DNA of 8,656 bases from Candidatus Omnitrophota bacterium. GTDB lineage: Bacteria > Omnitrophota > Omnitrophia > Omnitrophales > Danuiimicrobiaceae. Under the pieces are notes generated by a model that did not search any database, was not told the DNA's origin, and saw nothing but the letters and a program-made list of their open reading frames with translations. The DNA lies in contig JACQQO010000001.1 of the NCBI GenBank assembly GCA_016206955.1, forward strand, positions 1-8,656. Reading direction: 5' to 3'. Positions 1 through 8,100 of the stretch are shown one piece after another. The position numbers were made by a program, and so were the translations under genes. Within the stretch, counting starts at the first letter, position 1. Each line of letters starts with the position of its first letter.

Positions 1-1
1 A

Positions 2-205
2 GCCTACAAGCTGCTTTACCGCTCAGGTTACAATTTTACAACCGCGGTTACAGAAATTGAAAAAATGTGCGCGACAAGTGAAGTAAAACACATGCTCGAA
101 TTTATCCAGAATTCGAAACGGGGGATCTGCCGGGGCGGTACTGCTCAAGAGGCAACTGATTTAGCAGCTCGAAAAGAAGACCGCTCAGACCTTTCTGACA
201 ATTAA
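2..205 (+). CDS. lpxA: LpxA, UDP-N-acetylglucosamine acyltransferase, C-terminal fragment
   Basis: This is the last 67 codons of a gene that enters from the left edge, read in the frame beginning at base 2 and ending at TAA 203-205. The peptide starts AYKLLYRSG and continues through an EIEKM segment to FIQNSKRGICR. This matches the C-terminal helical domain of LpxA (E. coli: AYKIIYRSG ... FFARSTRGLIR). LpxA is a cytoplasmic homotrimer that moves a 3-hydroxyacyl chain from ACP to UDP-GlcNAc, the first step of lipid A synthesis. The left-handed beta-helix with the catalytic His lies outside the window. After the conserved terminal Arg (codon 131-133) there are 23 further residues, polar and charged, that E. 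coli LpxA lacks. The gene converges with fabF: only 9 bp separate the two stop codons, and the ancestral fabF tail overlaps the last codons of lpxA. LpxD is unlikely because the AYK-YRSG and RGICR pattern is LpxA-like. Confidence 0.87.
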   Translation, partial: AYKLLYRSGYNFTTAVTEIEKMCATSEVKHMLEFIQNSKRGICRGGTAQEATDLAARKEDRSDLSDN

Positions 206-214
206 AATTGAATT
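185..214 (-). pseudogene. Orphaned C-terminal tail of fabF beyond the in-frame TAA
   Basis: Read on the minus strand directly after the fabF TAA (217-215), the same frame gives N-S-I-L-I-V-R-K-V and then TGA (187-185). FabF proteins typically end GFGG-x-N-x-x-L-I/V-F/V-K/R-K/R-V/I, so this is the family's terminal beta-strand in register. Counting the TAA as one residue gives 413 residues, the canonical length. A CAA (Gln) to TAA change would be a single transition. These bases overlap the last codons of lpxA on the other strand. Confidence 0.75.
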
Positions 215-1426
215 TTACCCGCCAAAACCAAACGAATTTTTCATCGCGGTTTTAATTTTCCAAGGCCGCGCTTGATTCGGAACGTAATCCAAATCGCACT
301 CGGGATCCGGCATATCGTAATTAATGGTAGGCGGGATGATCTCATGTTCCATCGCAAGAAGCGTCGCGATCAGCTCAACACTTCCAGCAGCTCCGATGAG
401 ATGTCCAATCATCGATTTTGTGGCACTGATTGGAATTTGATAAGCACGCTCGCCGAATACCTTTTTGATAATCATGGTCTCAGTTTTGTCATTCAGAGGA
501 GTTGAAGTGCCGTGGGCATTGATATAATCGATTTCATCGGGGGTGACTTGGGCGTTTCGCATCGCAATTTCCATGGCTCGAATGGCTTCCCTGCCTTCCG
601 GATCAGGACTGGTCATGTGATAAGCATCGCAGGTCATGCCGTGACCCAAAATTTCAGCGTAGACATGAGCTCCTCTTTTCTTGGCGTGCTCGTATTCTTC
701 AAGCACGAGCATTCCCGCACCTTCTCCGAGAACAAAACCATCACGATCTAAATTGAACGGCCGACAGGCTTTCTCAGGCTCTGCATTTCGCGTTGAAAGC
801 GCACGCGCCGCGCAAAATGCGGCCAACACACCGGGATAAATTCCGGCTTCGGTCCCACCCATGATGATGAAATCAACCGTATTGCTTCGAATCGCTTCCC
901 ACGCATAACCGATGGCATCGGAAGCTGAGGAACATGCGGTGGCGATCGAAAAACTGGGGCCAGTTACGCCCAATTCGATCGACACTTGGCTTGCGCAGGC
1001 ATCGGGAAATGAAGCCAAGGCAATAAAAGGACTAACGCGCGAAGGACCTGTTTTTAAGAACTCTTCGTAATGTTTCATGATGTAGCCGTGACCCGCCATC
1101 GCCGTTCCGATCATCACGCCCGTTCGTTCCCTGCCGTTGGAACGCGGATCTAAGTTTGCGTCTTCAACTGCCATCTTCGCGGCAGCAACGGCCAATTGAC
1201 TGGTTCGGTCCATGCGCCTCAAATTTTTCTTAAGCACATAGATTTCGGGATTGAAATCTTTGATTTCGCCTGCGAAATGCGTCGCAAAAGGGGTAGGATC
1301 AAATGAAGTGATTGTGGAAACTCCGGTTTTGCCATTCTTGATGGCATCCCAAAAGGCATTCTTGCCGATCCCATTGGAAGCAATCACGCCGATTCCCGTT
1401 ACAACCACTCGTCTTTTCTCAGTCAT
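215..1426 (-). CDS. fabF: FabF, beta-ketoacyl-ACP synthase II, ending just short of the usual C-terminus
   Basis: A 403-residue thiolase-fold condensing enzyme. It joins malonyl-ACP to a growing acyl-ACP in cytoplasmic fatty-acid elongation. The catalytic triad is intact: Cys165 in TACSS, His305 in NAHGTSTPLND and His342 in KSMIGHLIGAAGS, with the conserved Lys337. The N-terminal VVVTGIGV, the RPFNLDRDGFVLGEGAG segment (222-238) and the C-terminal NSFGFGG loop are typical of KAS II. ATG at 1426 is supported by AAGGGA (1436-1431) four bases upstream. The odd point is the end: TAA at 217-215 falls right after GFGG, about ten residues before the family's usual end, and the lost tail is still readable in frame (185-214). 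The missing piece is normally a core beta-strand, so the 403-residue form may be impaired. Acyl-ACP supply links it to lpxA next door, though the genes lie on opposite strands. A hairpin with a T-rich run lies between rpsA and this gene. Confidence 0.93.
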   Translation of the reverse strand: MTEKRRVVVTGIGVIASNGIGKNAFWDAIKNGKTGVSTITSFDPTPFATHFAGEIKDFNPEIYVLKKNLRRMDRTSQLAVAAAKMAVEDANLDPRSNGRERTGVMIGTAMAGHGYIMKHYEEFLKTGPSRVSPFIALASFPDACASQVSIELGVTGPSFSIATACSSASDAIGYAWEAIRSNTVDFIIMGGTEAGIYPGVLAAFCAARALSTRNAEPEKACRPFNLDRDGFVLGEGAGMLVLEEYEHAKKRGAHVYAEILGHGMTCDAYHMTSPDPEGREAIRAMEIAMRNAQVTPDEIDYINAHGTSTPLNDKTETMIIKKVFGERAYQIPISATKSMIGHLIGAAGSVELIATLLAMEHEIIPPTINYDMPDPECDLDYVPNQARPWKIKTAMKNSFGFGG

Positions 1427-1436
1427 ATTTTCCCTT

Positions 1437-1472
1437 AAACAAAAGACCCACCTTCTCTTTCATCAGTGGGTC
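1437..1472 (-). terminator. Hairpin with T-rich tail between rpsA and fabF
   Basis: On the minus strand GACCCAC (1472-1466) pairs perfectly with GTGGGTC (1451-1445) across a 14-nt loop. TTTTGTTT (1444-1437) follows at once. It starts 39 bases after the rpsA stop codon and its T tract abuts the fabF ribosome-binding site. The form is that of an intrinsic terminator or attenuator. The 7-bp stem and long loop suggest only moderate strength. Confidence 0.55.
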
Positions 1473-1511
1473 ATTCATAGCTCTGAACGATTGAAGTTTG
1501 CTGCACTACAA

Positions 1512-3098
1512 TTAATAGTTTTCGCGCGCGCCTTTCAGCGAAAGGGCGATCTTACGGTTTTCGTTATCGACATGAAGCACTAAAACGTGCAGCGTTTCAC
1601 CAATCCGAAACGATGATTCTAGCATCTCGGCTTGATTGTGTGGAATTTCAGAAGCATGAACCAAACCTTCAAGCCCATTATCCAGCTCAACAAAAACGCC
1701 AAAATTCACAATCTTGGTCACGCGGCCTCTCACCAAAGAACCCGTTGTCAGGGATTGCGTCAAGCGCGGCCACGGATCTTCAGTCAACTGCTTGATACCG
1801 AGTGAAACTTTTCTGCTTTGAGGATCGAGAGACAAAATTTTAGCCTTGACCGATTCCCCTTTCTTCACGATTTCACTGGGGTGATTCACTTTTTTAAGCC
1901 AGGAAATATCCGATACATGAATTAACCCGTCAATCCCCGGCTCAAGCTCCACAAAAATGCCGTAGTCCGTAACATTGCGAACTTTTCCTTCGATCACTTC
2001 GCCTACTTGACGGCGCTCGCTCAAAGTATCCCATGGGCTTGCGCTCATTTGTTTGAGACCGAGTGAAATTTTTCTCGATTCCCTATCTACATTCAAAACC
2101 ACCGCCTCTACCTCAGAACCGGCTGAAAGAACTTCGGAGGGATGGTTAACGCGCTTGGTCCAAGAAAGTTCGCTGATGTGAATCAAGCCTTCAATGCCGG
2201 GTTCAAGTTCAACAAAAGCTCCGTAAGCAACCACATTGGTCACGCGGCCGATCACTTTAGAACCGGGAATATATTTTTGGTCTACATGTTCCCACGGACT
2301 CTTCGTAATTTGCTTAAGGCCGAGAGAAACTTTTTCGTTTTCTTTATCGATGGCAATAATCATGACTTCAATTTCATCGCCCAAATTCAAAATTTCGGAA
2401 GGGTGAGATACTCTCCCCCAACTTAAGTCGGTAATGTGGAGGAGCCCGTCAATTCCACCTAAATCAATAAAGGCGCCGAAATCGGTGATATTTTTAACTC
2501 TTCCTTTGACGACTTGGCCGATGGTGAGCTGTTTCACCATGCGGCTTCTTGTGGCCTCTTTTTCACGTTCGAGATAATCTTTGCGGGAAACCACGATGTT
2601 TTTGCGCTTGTGATTGATTTTGACAATGACAAATTGAAAGGCTTGGCCCATGTATTGATCTAAATTCTTGACCGGTTTGACATCCACCAAAGAGGCAGGC
2701 AAAAACGCTTCCATTCCGATGTCCACCATAAAACCGCCGCGAACTTTCTTAAAAATGCGGCCTTCGACCACACTGCCCTCATTGGCGTTGGTGACCAAAT
2801 CATCCCAACACTTCTGACGCTCGGCTTTCCGTTTGGAAAGAACGGCCATTCCGCTTTCTTCGTCAATCGATTCAAATAAAACTTCAATTTCATTGCCCAC
2901 TTTGATGGCAGATGGATCGTTGAATTCGTCTAACTGCAGAATGCCTTCGGATTTGTATCCAATATCGACCACCGCTTCGCGGCCATGGATCGAAATGACT
3001 TTTCCTTTTACAATTTCTCCTTCTTTAATACTTTTAAGCGTCTGCGCGTAAAGCTCCGCAAACGTGGTGGCTTTCGGGTTATTTTTATCTGTGAACAT
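1512..3098 (-). CDS. rpsA: Ribosomal protein S1, six S1 domains
   Basis: A 528-residue protein with six tandem S1 (OB-fold) RNA-binding domains, at about 27-90, 108-173, 193-262, 279-349, 365-436 and 452-522. The six-domain layout and length fit the S1 of Gram-negative bacteria (E. coli 557 residues). S1 sits on the 30S subunit and helps mRNA bind and unfold for initiation. The N-terminal segment FAELYAQTLKSI resembles the helix that docks E. coli S1 on S2. Domains 1 and 2 are the divergent ribosome-binding type; domains 3-5 share GxFVxLxxGxxGLxH and HPSE motifs and are near-repeats, so their DNA also repeats imperfectly. ATG at 3098 has a strong AAGGAGA site (3119-3113), but about 15 nt separate its GGAG from the ATG, including a run of seven U. 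A promoter-like block lies at 3191-3228. The gene ends in TAA and is followed by a hairpin before fabF. Confidence 0.95.
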   Translation of the reverse strand: MFTDKNNPKATTFAELYAQTLKSIKEGEIVKGKVISIHGREAVVDIGYKSEGILQLDEFNDPSAIKVGNEIEVLFESIDEESGMAVLSKRKAERQKCWDDLVTNANEGSVVEGRIFKKVRGGFMVDIGMEAFLPASLVDVKPVKNLDQYMGQAFQFVIVKINHKRKNIVVSRKDYLEREKEATRSRMVKQLTIGQVVKGRVKNITDFGAFIDLGGIDGLLHITDLSWGRVSHPSEILNLGDEIEVMIIAIDKENEKVSLGLKQITKSPWEHVDQKYIPGSKVIGRVTNVVAYGAFVELEPGIEGLIHISELSWTKRVNHPSEVLSAGSEVEAVVLNVDRESRKISLGLKQMSASPWDTLSERRQVGEVIEGKVRNVTDYGIFVELEPGIDGLIHVSDISWLKKVNHPSEIVKKGESVKAKILSLDPQSRKVSLGIKQLTEDPWPRLTQSLTTGSLVRGRVTKIVNFGVFVELDNGLEGLVHASEIPHNQAEMLESSFRIGETLHVLVLHVDNENRKIALSLKGARENY

Positions 3099-3109
3099 AC
3101 AAAAAAATA

Positions 3110-3130
3110 GGTTCTCCTTTTCGTCAAACC
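3110..3130 (-). promoter_or_regulatory. rpsA ribosome-binding site in a possible small hairpin
   Basis: On the minus strand, GGTT (3130-3127) can pair with AACC (3113-3110), leaving the Shine-Dalgarno AAGGAG in a 13-nt loop. A CUAUUUUUUUGU stretch separates this from the rpsA ATG. A second AAGGAG (3149-3144) and an ATG-TAA start-stop (3166-3161) lie further upstream in the leader. The four-base stem is weak; the binding site is clear, the hairpin is a suggestion. Confidence 0.4.
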
Positions 3131-3190
3131 GGCCGCTTTAAGTCTCCTTAGGGGAAATACTTACATAAAACGCAGGTTACAACTTGAATG

Positions 3191-3228
3191 ATTCTAGCAG
3201 AAACACGCGAAAAGCAAAAGCTAATTTT
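3191..3228 (-). promoter_or_regulatory. Putative promoter of rpsA (copy 1 of the shared 38-bp block)
   Basis: On the minus strand this block reads AAAATTAGC-TTTTGCTTT, 14 bases, then TAGAAT (3196-3191). TAGAAT differs from the sigma-70 -10 consensus by one base and here follows TGC, an extended -10 form. TTTGCT or TTGCTT, 16 or 15 bases upstream, is a weak -35 candidate, and the upstream AAAATTA is AT-rich. A start about 7 nt downstream would give rpsA a leader of roughly 85 nt. The call rests mainly on the second copy at 8147-8184, also upstream of a minus-strand gene and in the same orientation. Confidence 0.5.
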
Positions 3229-3273
3229 TCGCGGTTGAATTCGATTGGAGATATTTTCCAGACTCGGTGAAGA

Positions 3274-5109
3274 TCAAGGCATGAGCCTGTTGACACTGCC
3301 CATCCCGGTCCGGTCTTCATTTCCTTCCTTATCAAATACTGATAATTGGTAATAAAAAATGGGAGTTTCGGGAAGTTCAGTCAGTTTGATGGAATAGTGG
3401 TACGGAAGAGGTTTGGGAAGAGGAATGGTTTTAAACTTCTTCATGTTCCCGTCATAAAGGGCGATCTCACTTTGGTCAATCAGGAGGAAGTAGTTACAAT
3501 CGATGGTAAATAGGACTTCATCCTTTTCAAGCTTTGCATTCATCTGGAGACTGGGTTTCAAAAGAAGAGAATCTTGAGAAGCTGAAACTTTAAGTAAGGG
3601 CTTGTCATCTTTCGCCGGCTTTGTCTCCTCAGAATGACCAGGTGGTGCAATCTCCGGCAACTTCACCCCAAAGGAAACCTTGGTGAGGACGCCTTTGGTG
3701 ACAATGACCTTTCTGGGAGATTCAGATGTAATCTTGCTTCCTTCAGGAAGCGTGGAGGGATCAATCTTAAGAATCCTTTGGCCTGTTTCAATGAATGGGA
3801 AGTGATATTTGCCGTCTTGGTCGGTGATCGCATAAATGCCGGTGTCGGAGGCGACTTTGACGCCTTCGATACCGCGTTCCATGTCTGTGTCCTGCACTCC
3901 ATTCCCGTTCAAATCCAAAAACACCTTTCCTAGCATGGCTTTGCCCTGGTTGAACTGAGGGCCGAGTTTAATTCCGGATTCGCCGGAGATGTTGAAGATG
4001 AGAACACGGTTGTTATCCGTATCGGCTATAAAAAGTCTCTTCCCATCGGCAAAAACCCCCGTAGGCCGACCCATCTTGCTCCGCGTAACACCGGCCGTAT
4101 TGGTACCAAAATTGGGCTGACCGACCACCACGTCCGCCGGCGTAAAATTTTCGGTCGGGATTTCATTCCAAACGAGCACCCGCCGGTTTCCGCGATCCGC
4201 CACAAAAAGCCGCCTTCCGTCCGAAAAAAGGTGGCGGGGATTATTAAGCCGGCGCTGGTCCGTCCCGGACCGATTGGATGTAAAATTTGGCTGGCCCAAG
4301 ACCACATCCGCCGGCGCAAAATTTGTGGTAGGAATCGAATTCCAGATGAGAATGCGGTGGTTGCTATGGTCAGAAACGAAAAGCCTCTTCCCGTCGCTGG
4401 CCACGCCCAAGGGGGTATTAAAGTTCCTTTGAGAGACGCCAGTCAGGGCCGAGGTAAAACTGGACTGGCCGACCACGACATCCGCCAGAGCGTAATTGGA
4501 AGTCGGGATCGAATTCCAAATGAGGACGCGGTGGTTGCTCTCCTCGGCCGCGAAAAGTCTTTGCCCGTCCGTGCAAACAGAAAAGACTCTATTTAGGTCC
4601 CTTTGAGTGGTCCCGCTCGTCGCTGTGTCAAAATTCGCTGCGCCTACAACCACATTCGCGGAACTCCCATTGGTTGTCGGAACTGAATTCCAAATAAGGA
4701 TGCGGTGGTTGTCCTTGTCTGCGACAATCATCCTTTGGCCGTCTGTGACTGCCTGAAAGACATTATCAAAAGTGCTTGCGCTCAGCGCACCGGCGGCAGA
4801 TGACGTAAAATTTGGCTGGCCCACGACCACGTCCGCCGGCGCAAAATTCACGGTGGGAATCGCATTCCATATCAGGATCCGATCAACCCCATCATTTACC
4901 ACAAAAAGCCGTTTTCCGTCTGAGAAAATACCGCGGGTTGTGCTCAGTTGACGTTGTGTGGTTGCCGCCGTATTCGACGTAAAATCCGGTTGTCCAATCA
5001 CCACATCCGCATCCATACCGTTCTCAAGTTTAGCGTAAGCGCCGGAGGGAAAGAAAATGAGGCTTGTGATTATAGTCATTGCGAGGACCCAACACTTTGT
5101 CTGCCGCAT
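3274..5109 (-). CDS. Exported NHL-propeller protein with SdrD_B-like and Ig/FlgD-like domains
   Basis: A 611-residue protein. Residues 1-26 are a signal peptide (MRQTK, a hydrophobic stretch, then GAYA before KLENG). Six repeats of 58-59 residues begin at 34, 92, 151, 209, 267 and 325. Each starts ADVVVGQPNF-like and ends DGxRLFVADxxNHRxLIWN, the NHL type, so they should form a six-bladed beta-propeller. Residues 393-483 resemble an SdrD_B/Cna-B-like beta-sandwich: GKVFLDLNGNGVQD, then TDQDGKYHF and a LKIDPSTLPEG motif. A linker rich in Pro, Lys and Glu (about 484-503) leads to an Ig/FlgD-like domain (about 504-611) ending YQLSVFDKEGNEDRTG. ATG at 5109 has AGGGA (5117-5113) close by and lies 9 bp after the barrel gene's stop, so coupled translation is likely. 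The protein is probably periplasmic or surface-exposed and may work with the barrel. No catalytic motif is visible; its ligand is unknown. Confidence 0.85.
   Translation of the reverse strand: MRQTKCWVLAMTIITSLIFFPSGAYAKLENGMDADVVIGQPDFTSNTAATTQRQLSTTRGIFSDGKRLFVVNDGVDRILIWNAIPTVNFAPADVVVGQPNFTSSAAGALSASTFDNVFQAVTDGQRMIVADKDNHRILIWNSVPTTNGSSANVVVGAANFDTATSGTTQRDLNRVFSVCTDGQRLFAAEESNHRVLIWNSIPTSNYALADVVVGQSSFTSALTGVSQRNFNTPLGVASDGKRLFVSDHSNHRILIWNSIPTTNFAPADVVLGQPNFTSNRSGTDQRRLNNPRHLFSDGRRLFVADRGNRRVLVWNEIPTENFTPADVVVGQPNFGTNTAGVTRSKMGRPTGVFADGKRLFIADTDNNRVLIFNISGESGIKLGPQFNQGKAMLGKVFLDLNGNGVQDTDMERGIEGVKVASDTGIYAITDQDGKYHFPFIETGQRILKIDPSTLPEGSKITSESPRKVIVTKGVLTKVSFGVKLPEIAPPGHSEETKPAKDDKPLLKVSASQDSLLLKPSLQMNAKLEKDEVLFTIDCNYFLLIDQSEIALYDGNMKKFKTIPLPKPLPYHYSIKLTELPETPIFYYQLSVFDKEGNEDRTGMGSVNRLMP
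3964..5010 (-). repeat. Six tandem 174-177 bp coding repeats (NHL blades)
   Basis: The units run 5010-4837, 4836-4660, 4659-4486, 4485-4312, 4311-4138 and 4137-3964. The most conserved DNA parts encode the ADVVVGQ strand and the HRxLIWNxIPT segment. All units stay in frame and no stop interrupts the array. Hand counts give 60% GC over 4081-4320, against 42% for 3541-3600 at the other end of the same gene. Confidence 0.85.
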
Positions 5110-5118
5110 GATTCCCTG

Positions 5119-8100
5119 CTAATATTTCCCTTGGAATCTAAAGAAAAATCCTCGCGCACTTTTATGGTCTTTCGTTGCGAGAAGGTCGTCCGTAAAGGAA
5201 GTTCCATTAAAACCTACCCCGATTCCAATATGCTTTACGATCTGAAACATGATTTCAAATAATAAACCATGCTCTTTCGATTGAACGGCAGATCCTCTTT
5301 GCCTTAGTCTTCTGTATTCTGCCGCAATATCAATCCGATTTGTGAGGTGGTAATTGAGGCGGTGAATCCACAAAAACGCTTCCAGATTCTCCGTCGTTCT
5401 TATGAGATTAGTTGGATCTTGAGCGATAAAATCTTCTTTCTTGAACGCGAGCTTTTGAACTATCTGAAAATGGAGCGGGAGATCTATTGCGTGTTCCTCC
5501 GCAAGCACGTCGCTCTTGGACTGCGTGACCAGAAACCCTCCGTCGGCGGAGCCAAGATCTTCCGGCCGGTCATCGCCCAAGCGGATGTACTTAAATAAAG
5601 CATTAAACCAATCATAGTTCACCGGCCGAAATGCAATTCCCACCTGTTTTTTGTCGATCCCGGAAATGGATTTCCGGGTTCTGGAGTATTCATGTTCTCC
5701 GAAAAGGAAAAAATCCTTCGTCACTTTGACTTCACCTTGATTGTCAAAAAGAACCTGCCACATGTCATCAGAATTCAATCGATGTTCATTTTTTGATTGA
5801 AATTTTACACGATCAGGAACCACAAAGAAGATGCTGGCGGTATGCGCATCCCGAGCTCCCGCGCCCGAAACCGTATTAGGACTCTGTTTCTCATCCCTTC
5901 TTTGAGAGCTAGCATCTAAATAGAGCTCCGGGGTGATCTGCTGTTCATATCCGACCAAATCCGCTCGATAAGTACTGCGGGAATCACTTGTGATGACTTG
6001 TCTTTCTCTTCTCAGCTTCGCATTTTCGGAAACTTTGGAGTTTGAACCAAACGAAGTAATAGAAGTTCTGCCGTCCGTATGAGAATTAGTGATTGTATAA
6101 TGAGAGTAAGCAGAAGTATTCTGATCAACCGTTTTTTCCACTCCGGCCATCACAGAATTGCCCATGGGACCCGCTCCCGCCTGAGCGCTTACGGAAAGTT
6201 TGTCGGTAATTTTCTTGGAAATGCCTGCTATCGTAAAGGAATCGTTAAGATCGTTTATTCCCACTTGCTGTCCCAGGTAAACCGAAGTTCGTTTTGATAA
6301 ATCATATTGGACTCTTTCGCCCACAAGATGCCCTTTCACATGGCCTTTCCCGGCATCCCGGATTGGACTTAGAGATTCTTTTTCATCTTTGAAAAGATAT
6401 TCGCTCGTAAATGTAAATTGGTTCCAGCGATGATTCCATTGACCTGTAAAATCTTGGAGACGTTTCGCCTGAATTTGATTTTCAACCCCATCATTGTCAA
6501 ACCCCTTCGCAAGATCTTCCCTGCTATAGAGAAAACGGAGCCGGTCGTTCTGGGTCAGATTGTGAGAAAGGTCGAGTCCATACTTTCTTGCGCCCGCTTC
6601 AAACAAAGAATCGGCGCTGGAAAAATCGCGGCTGATTTTCTGCCAATATCCCGAAAGATCCAGAAAACCTTTTTCTTTCCCGAAATATTCCCCAAGCGAG
6701 CTGTTTCCTTGCACCCTGACCGCCGTACCGTCCACGAGATTGTCTGCCGAAAGTTCTGAATATTCATAACCGCCTCCATATGAAATATAGGATTTTGTGC
6801 TGTCGGCCCTGGAGTTTGCAACTTCGGCATTGACTTGCGTGAAGTTCCCCAACTTAAGGGTGGTATCGCCTCCCGTAAGCTTGTAGTACTTTCCGTCTTT
6901 TTGTTCCTGTACATGCGTAACGCCTGCTCTCACGTGATTTCCTAAATGCTGAGAGAATTGAAACCCTGCTGATTGATTGTCGAGATCGTCGAGAGTCACA
7001 AGAAACGCATCTTGATTTTTGTATTCGTAATTGGCAAGGACATACACCGGATTTCCTTCTAAAACACTCGCACTGATAATGGTATCTGACGGCGCTATGG
7101 ATAAAATGGGTTTCTTAAACAAAATCCTTCCTTCATCATATTTCATTTCATAATCTACTCCCGACGCTTGAGGAATCGTATAAATGGTCATCCCGGAATT
7201 TTTATCCCTCACTTCAAGCCGTATTTGTTCGCTTCCCTCCGCAATATTCCGATGCCGGAAATAATAAAGCGACCCTCCCGTCGCGAGAAGTTCGCTATGC
7301 CCGGCCTGTTGATTGGCCTCGGCCCAGAATCCTTTAAACTGCGTGACCGAATCGCCATAAACCGTACGTTTTGGCGTTTCGATGTGGACTTTTCCTCCGT
7401 ACAAAGTCCTGTTGTAATTCAAAAGCTTGGAATCTTCATTACCGATTTGAGTCTGATAATTGCCGAAAGTCGCAACCGACTTATCCCATTCAAAAAGCGC
7501 ATAGAAAGGGCCTTGGCTATTCACGTCATAAACGACGGTCGAATTGTCTCCATAAATGGGGTAATACTTGTCCGGATCAATGTAAGTAAACAATTTGTCC
7601 TGAGTGGTTTTTTCGGTATCGAGTGATGATTTGAACAGGTATTTCCCAAAAAGTTTCGCTCCGGCATAATAAGAGATTTTCCCGTCGGGATGAAACCCGT
7701 CGTCTGGGTAACTCTTAGAATCCCGCTCCCACGAAAAGCGTTCGTCTACCTCTATGAAATTGAGCGTTCCATCGATCAGGCCAACCAGAAAGAAATCATT
7801 TTCCTTAGCTTTTATTTTTTTGCTGTAGCGGGCCGTGCGGCCTTCGGGATCTACCACCAAAATCGTAAGCTCTGTTTCTCCAAGCGGGATGATGGTTTCT
7901 TCATAAAATGCGCCGTCAGGCTGAATCAGCACTTCCCTGCCGTTTAGAAAACACTTGTTTGCTTGATGGGTTAAACCTTTTATCTTGACCGTACTTCCGG
8001 CAATTGAAATGGATTGGCTTTCGCCCGGAATTGGATTTGGAATTGAAAAAGGAGAAGCGGCAAGAAATGAGGAATTGAATAGGATTGCGCTAACCAAAAG

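Noticed and set aside
185..217. TAA reassigned to an amino acid in this organism, explaining the fabF tail
   Set aside because: The coding frames of rpsA, the NHL gene and the barrel gene total over 2100 codons with no internal TAA, and TAA ends lpxA, rpsA and the nucleotidyltransferase gene at sensible places.
195..220. Terminator between the convergent lpxA and fabF genes
   Set aside because: Only 9 bp separate the stop codons; the one inverted repeat (CAATT/AATTG) is short and AT-only apart from its ends.
3206..3233. CGCGAAAA / TTTTCGCG hairpin as a terminator of the NHL gene
   Set aside because: It is a perfect 8-bp stem but has no T run after it on either strand, it overlaps the promoter-like block, and the pairing is not kept in the second copy of that block.
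4231..4596. 121-codon plus-strand open frame inside the NHL repeats
   Set aside because: An antisense by-product of the GC-rich in-frame repeat units; its own sequence simply repeats with the same period.
3964..5010. Regular repeats as a CRISPR or satellite array
   Set aside because: The 174-177 bp units are coding throughout, keep frame, and translate to NHL blades; there are no short identical repeats with unique spacers.
7168..7626. 152-codon plus-strand open frame inside the barrel gene
   Set aside because: Fully antisense to a well-supported protein; it resembles no family I know and has no convincing ribosome-binding site.
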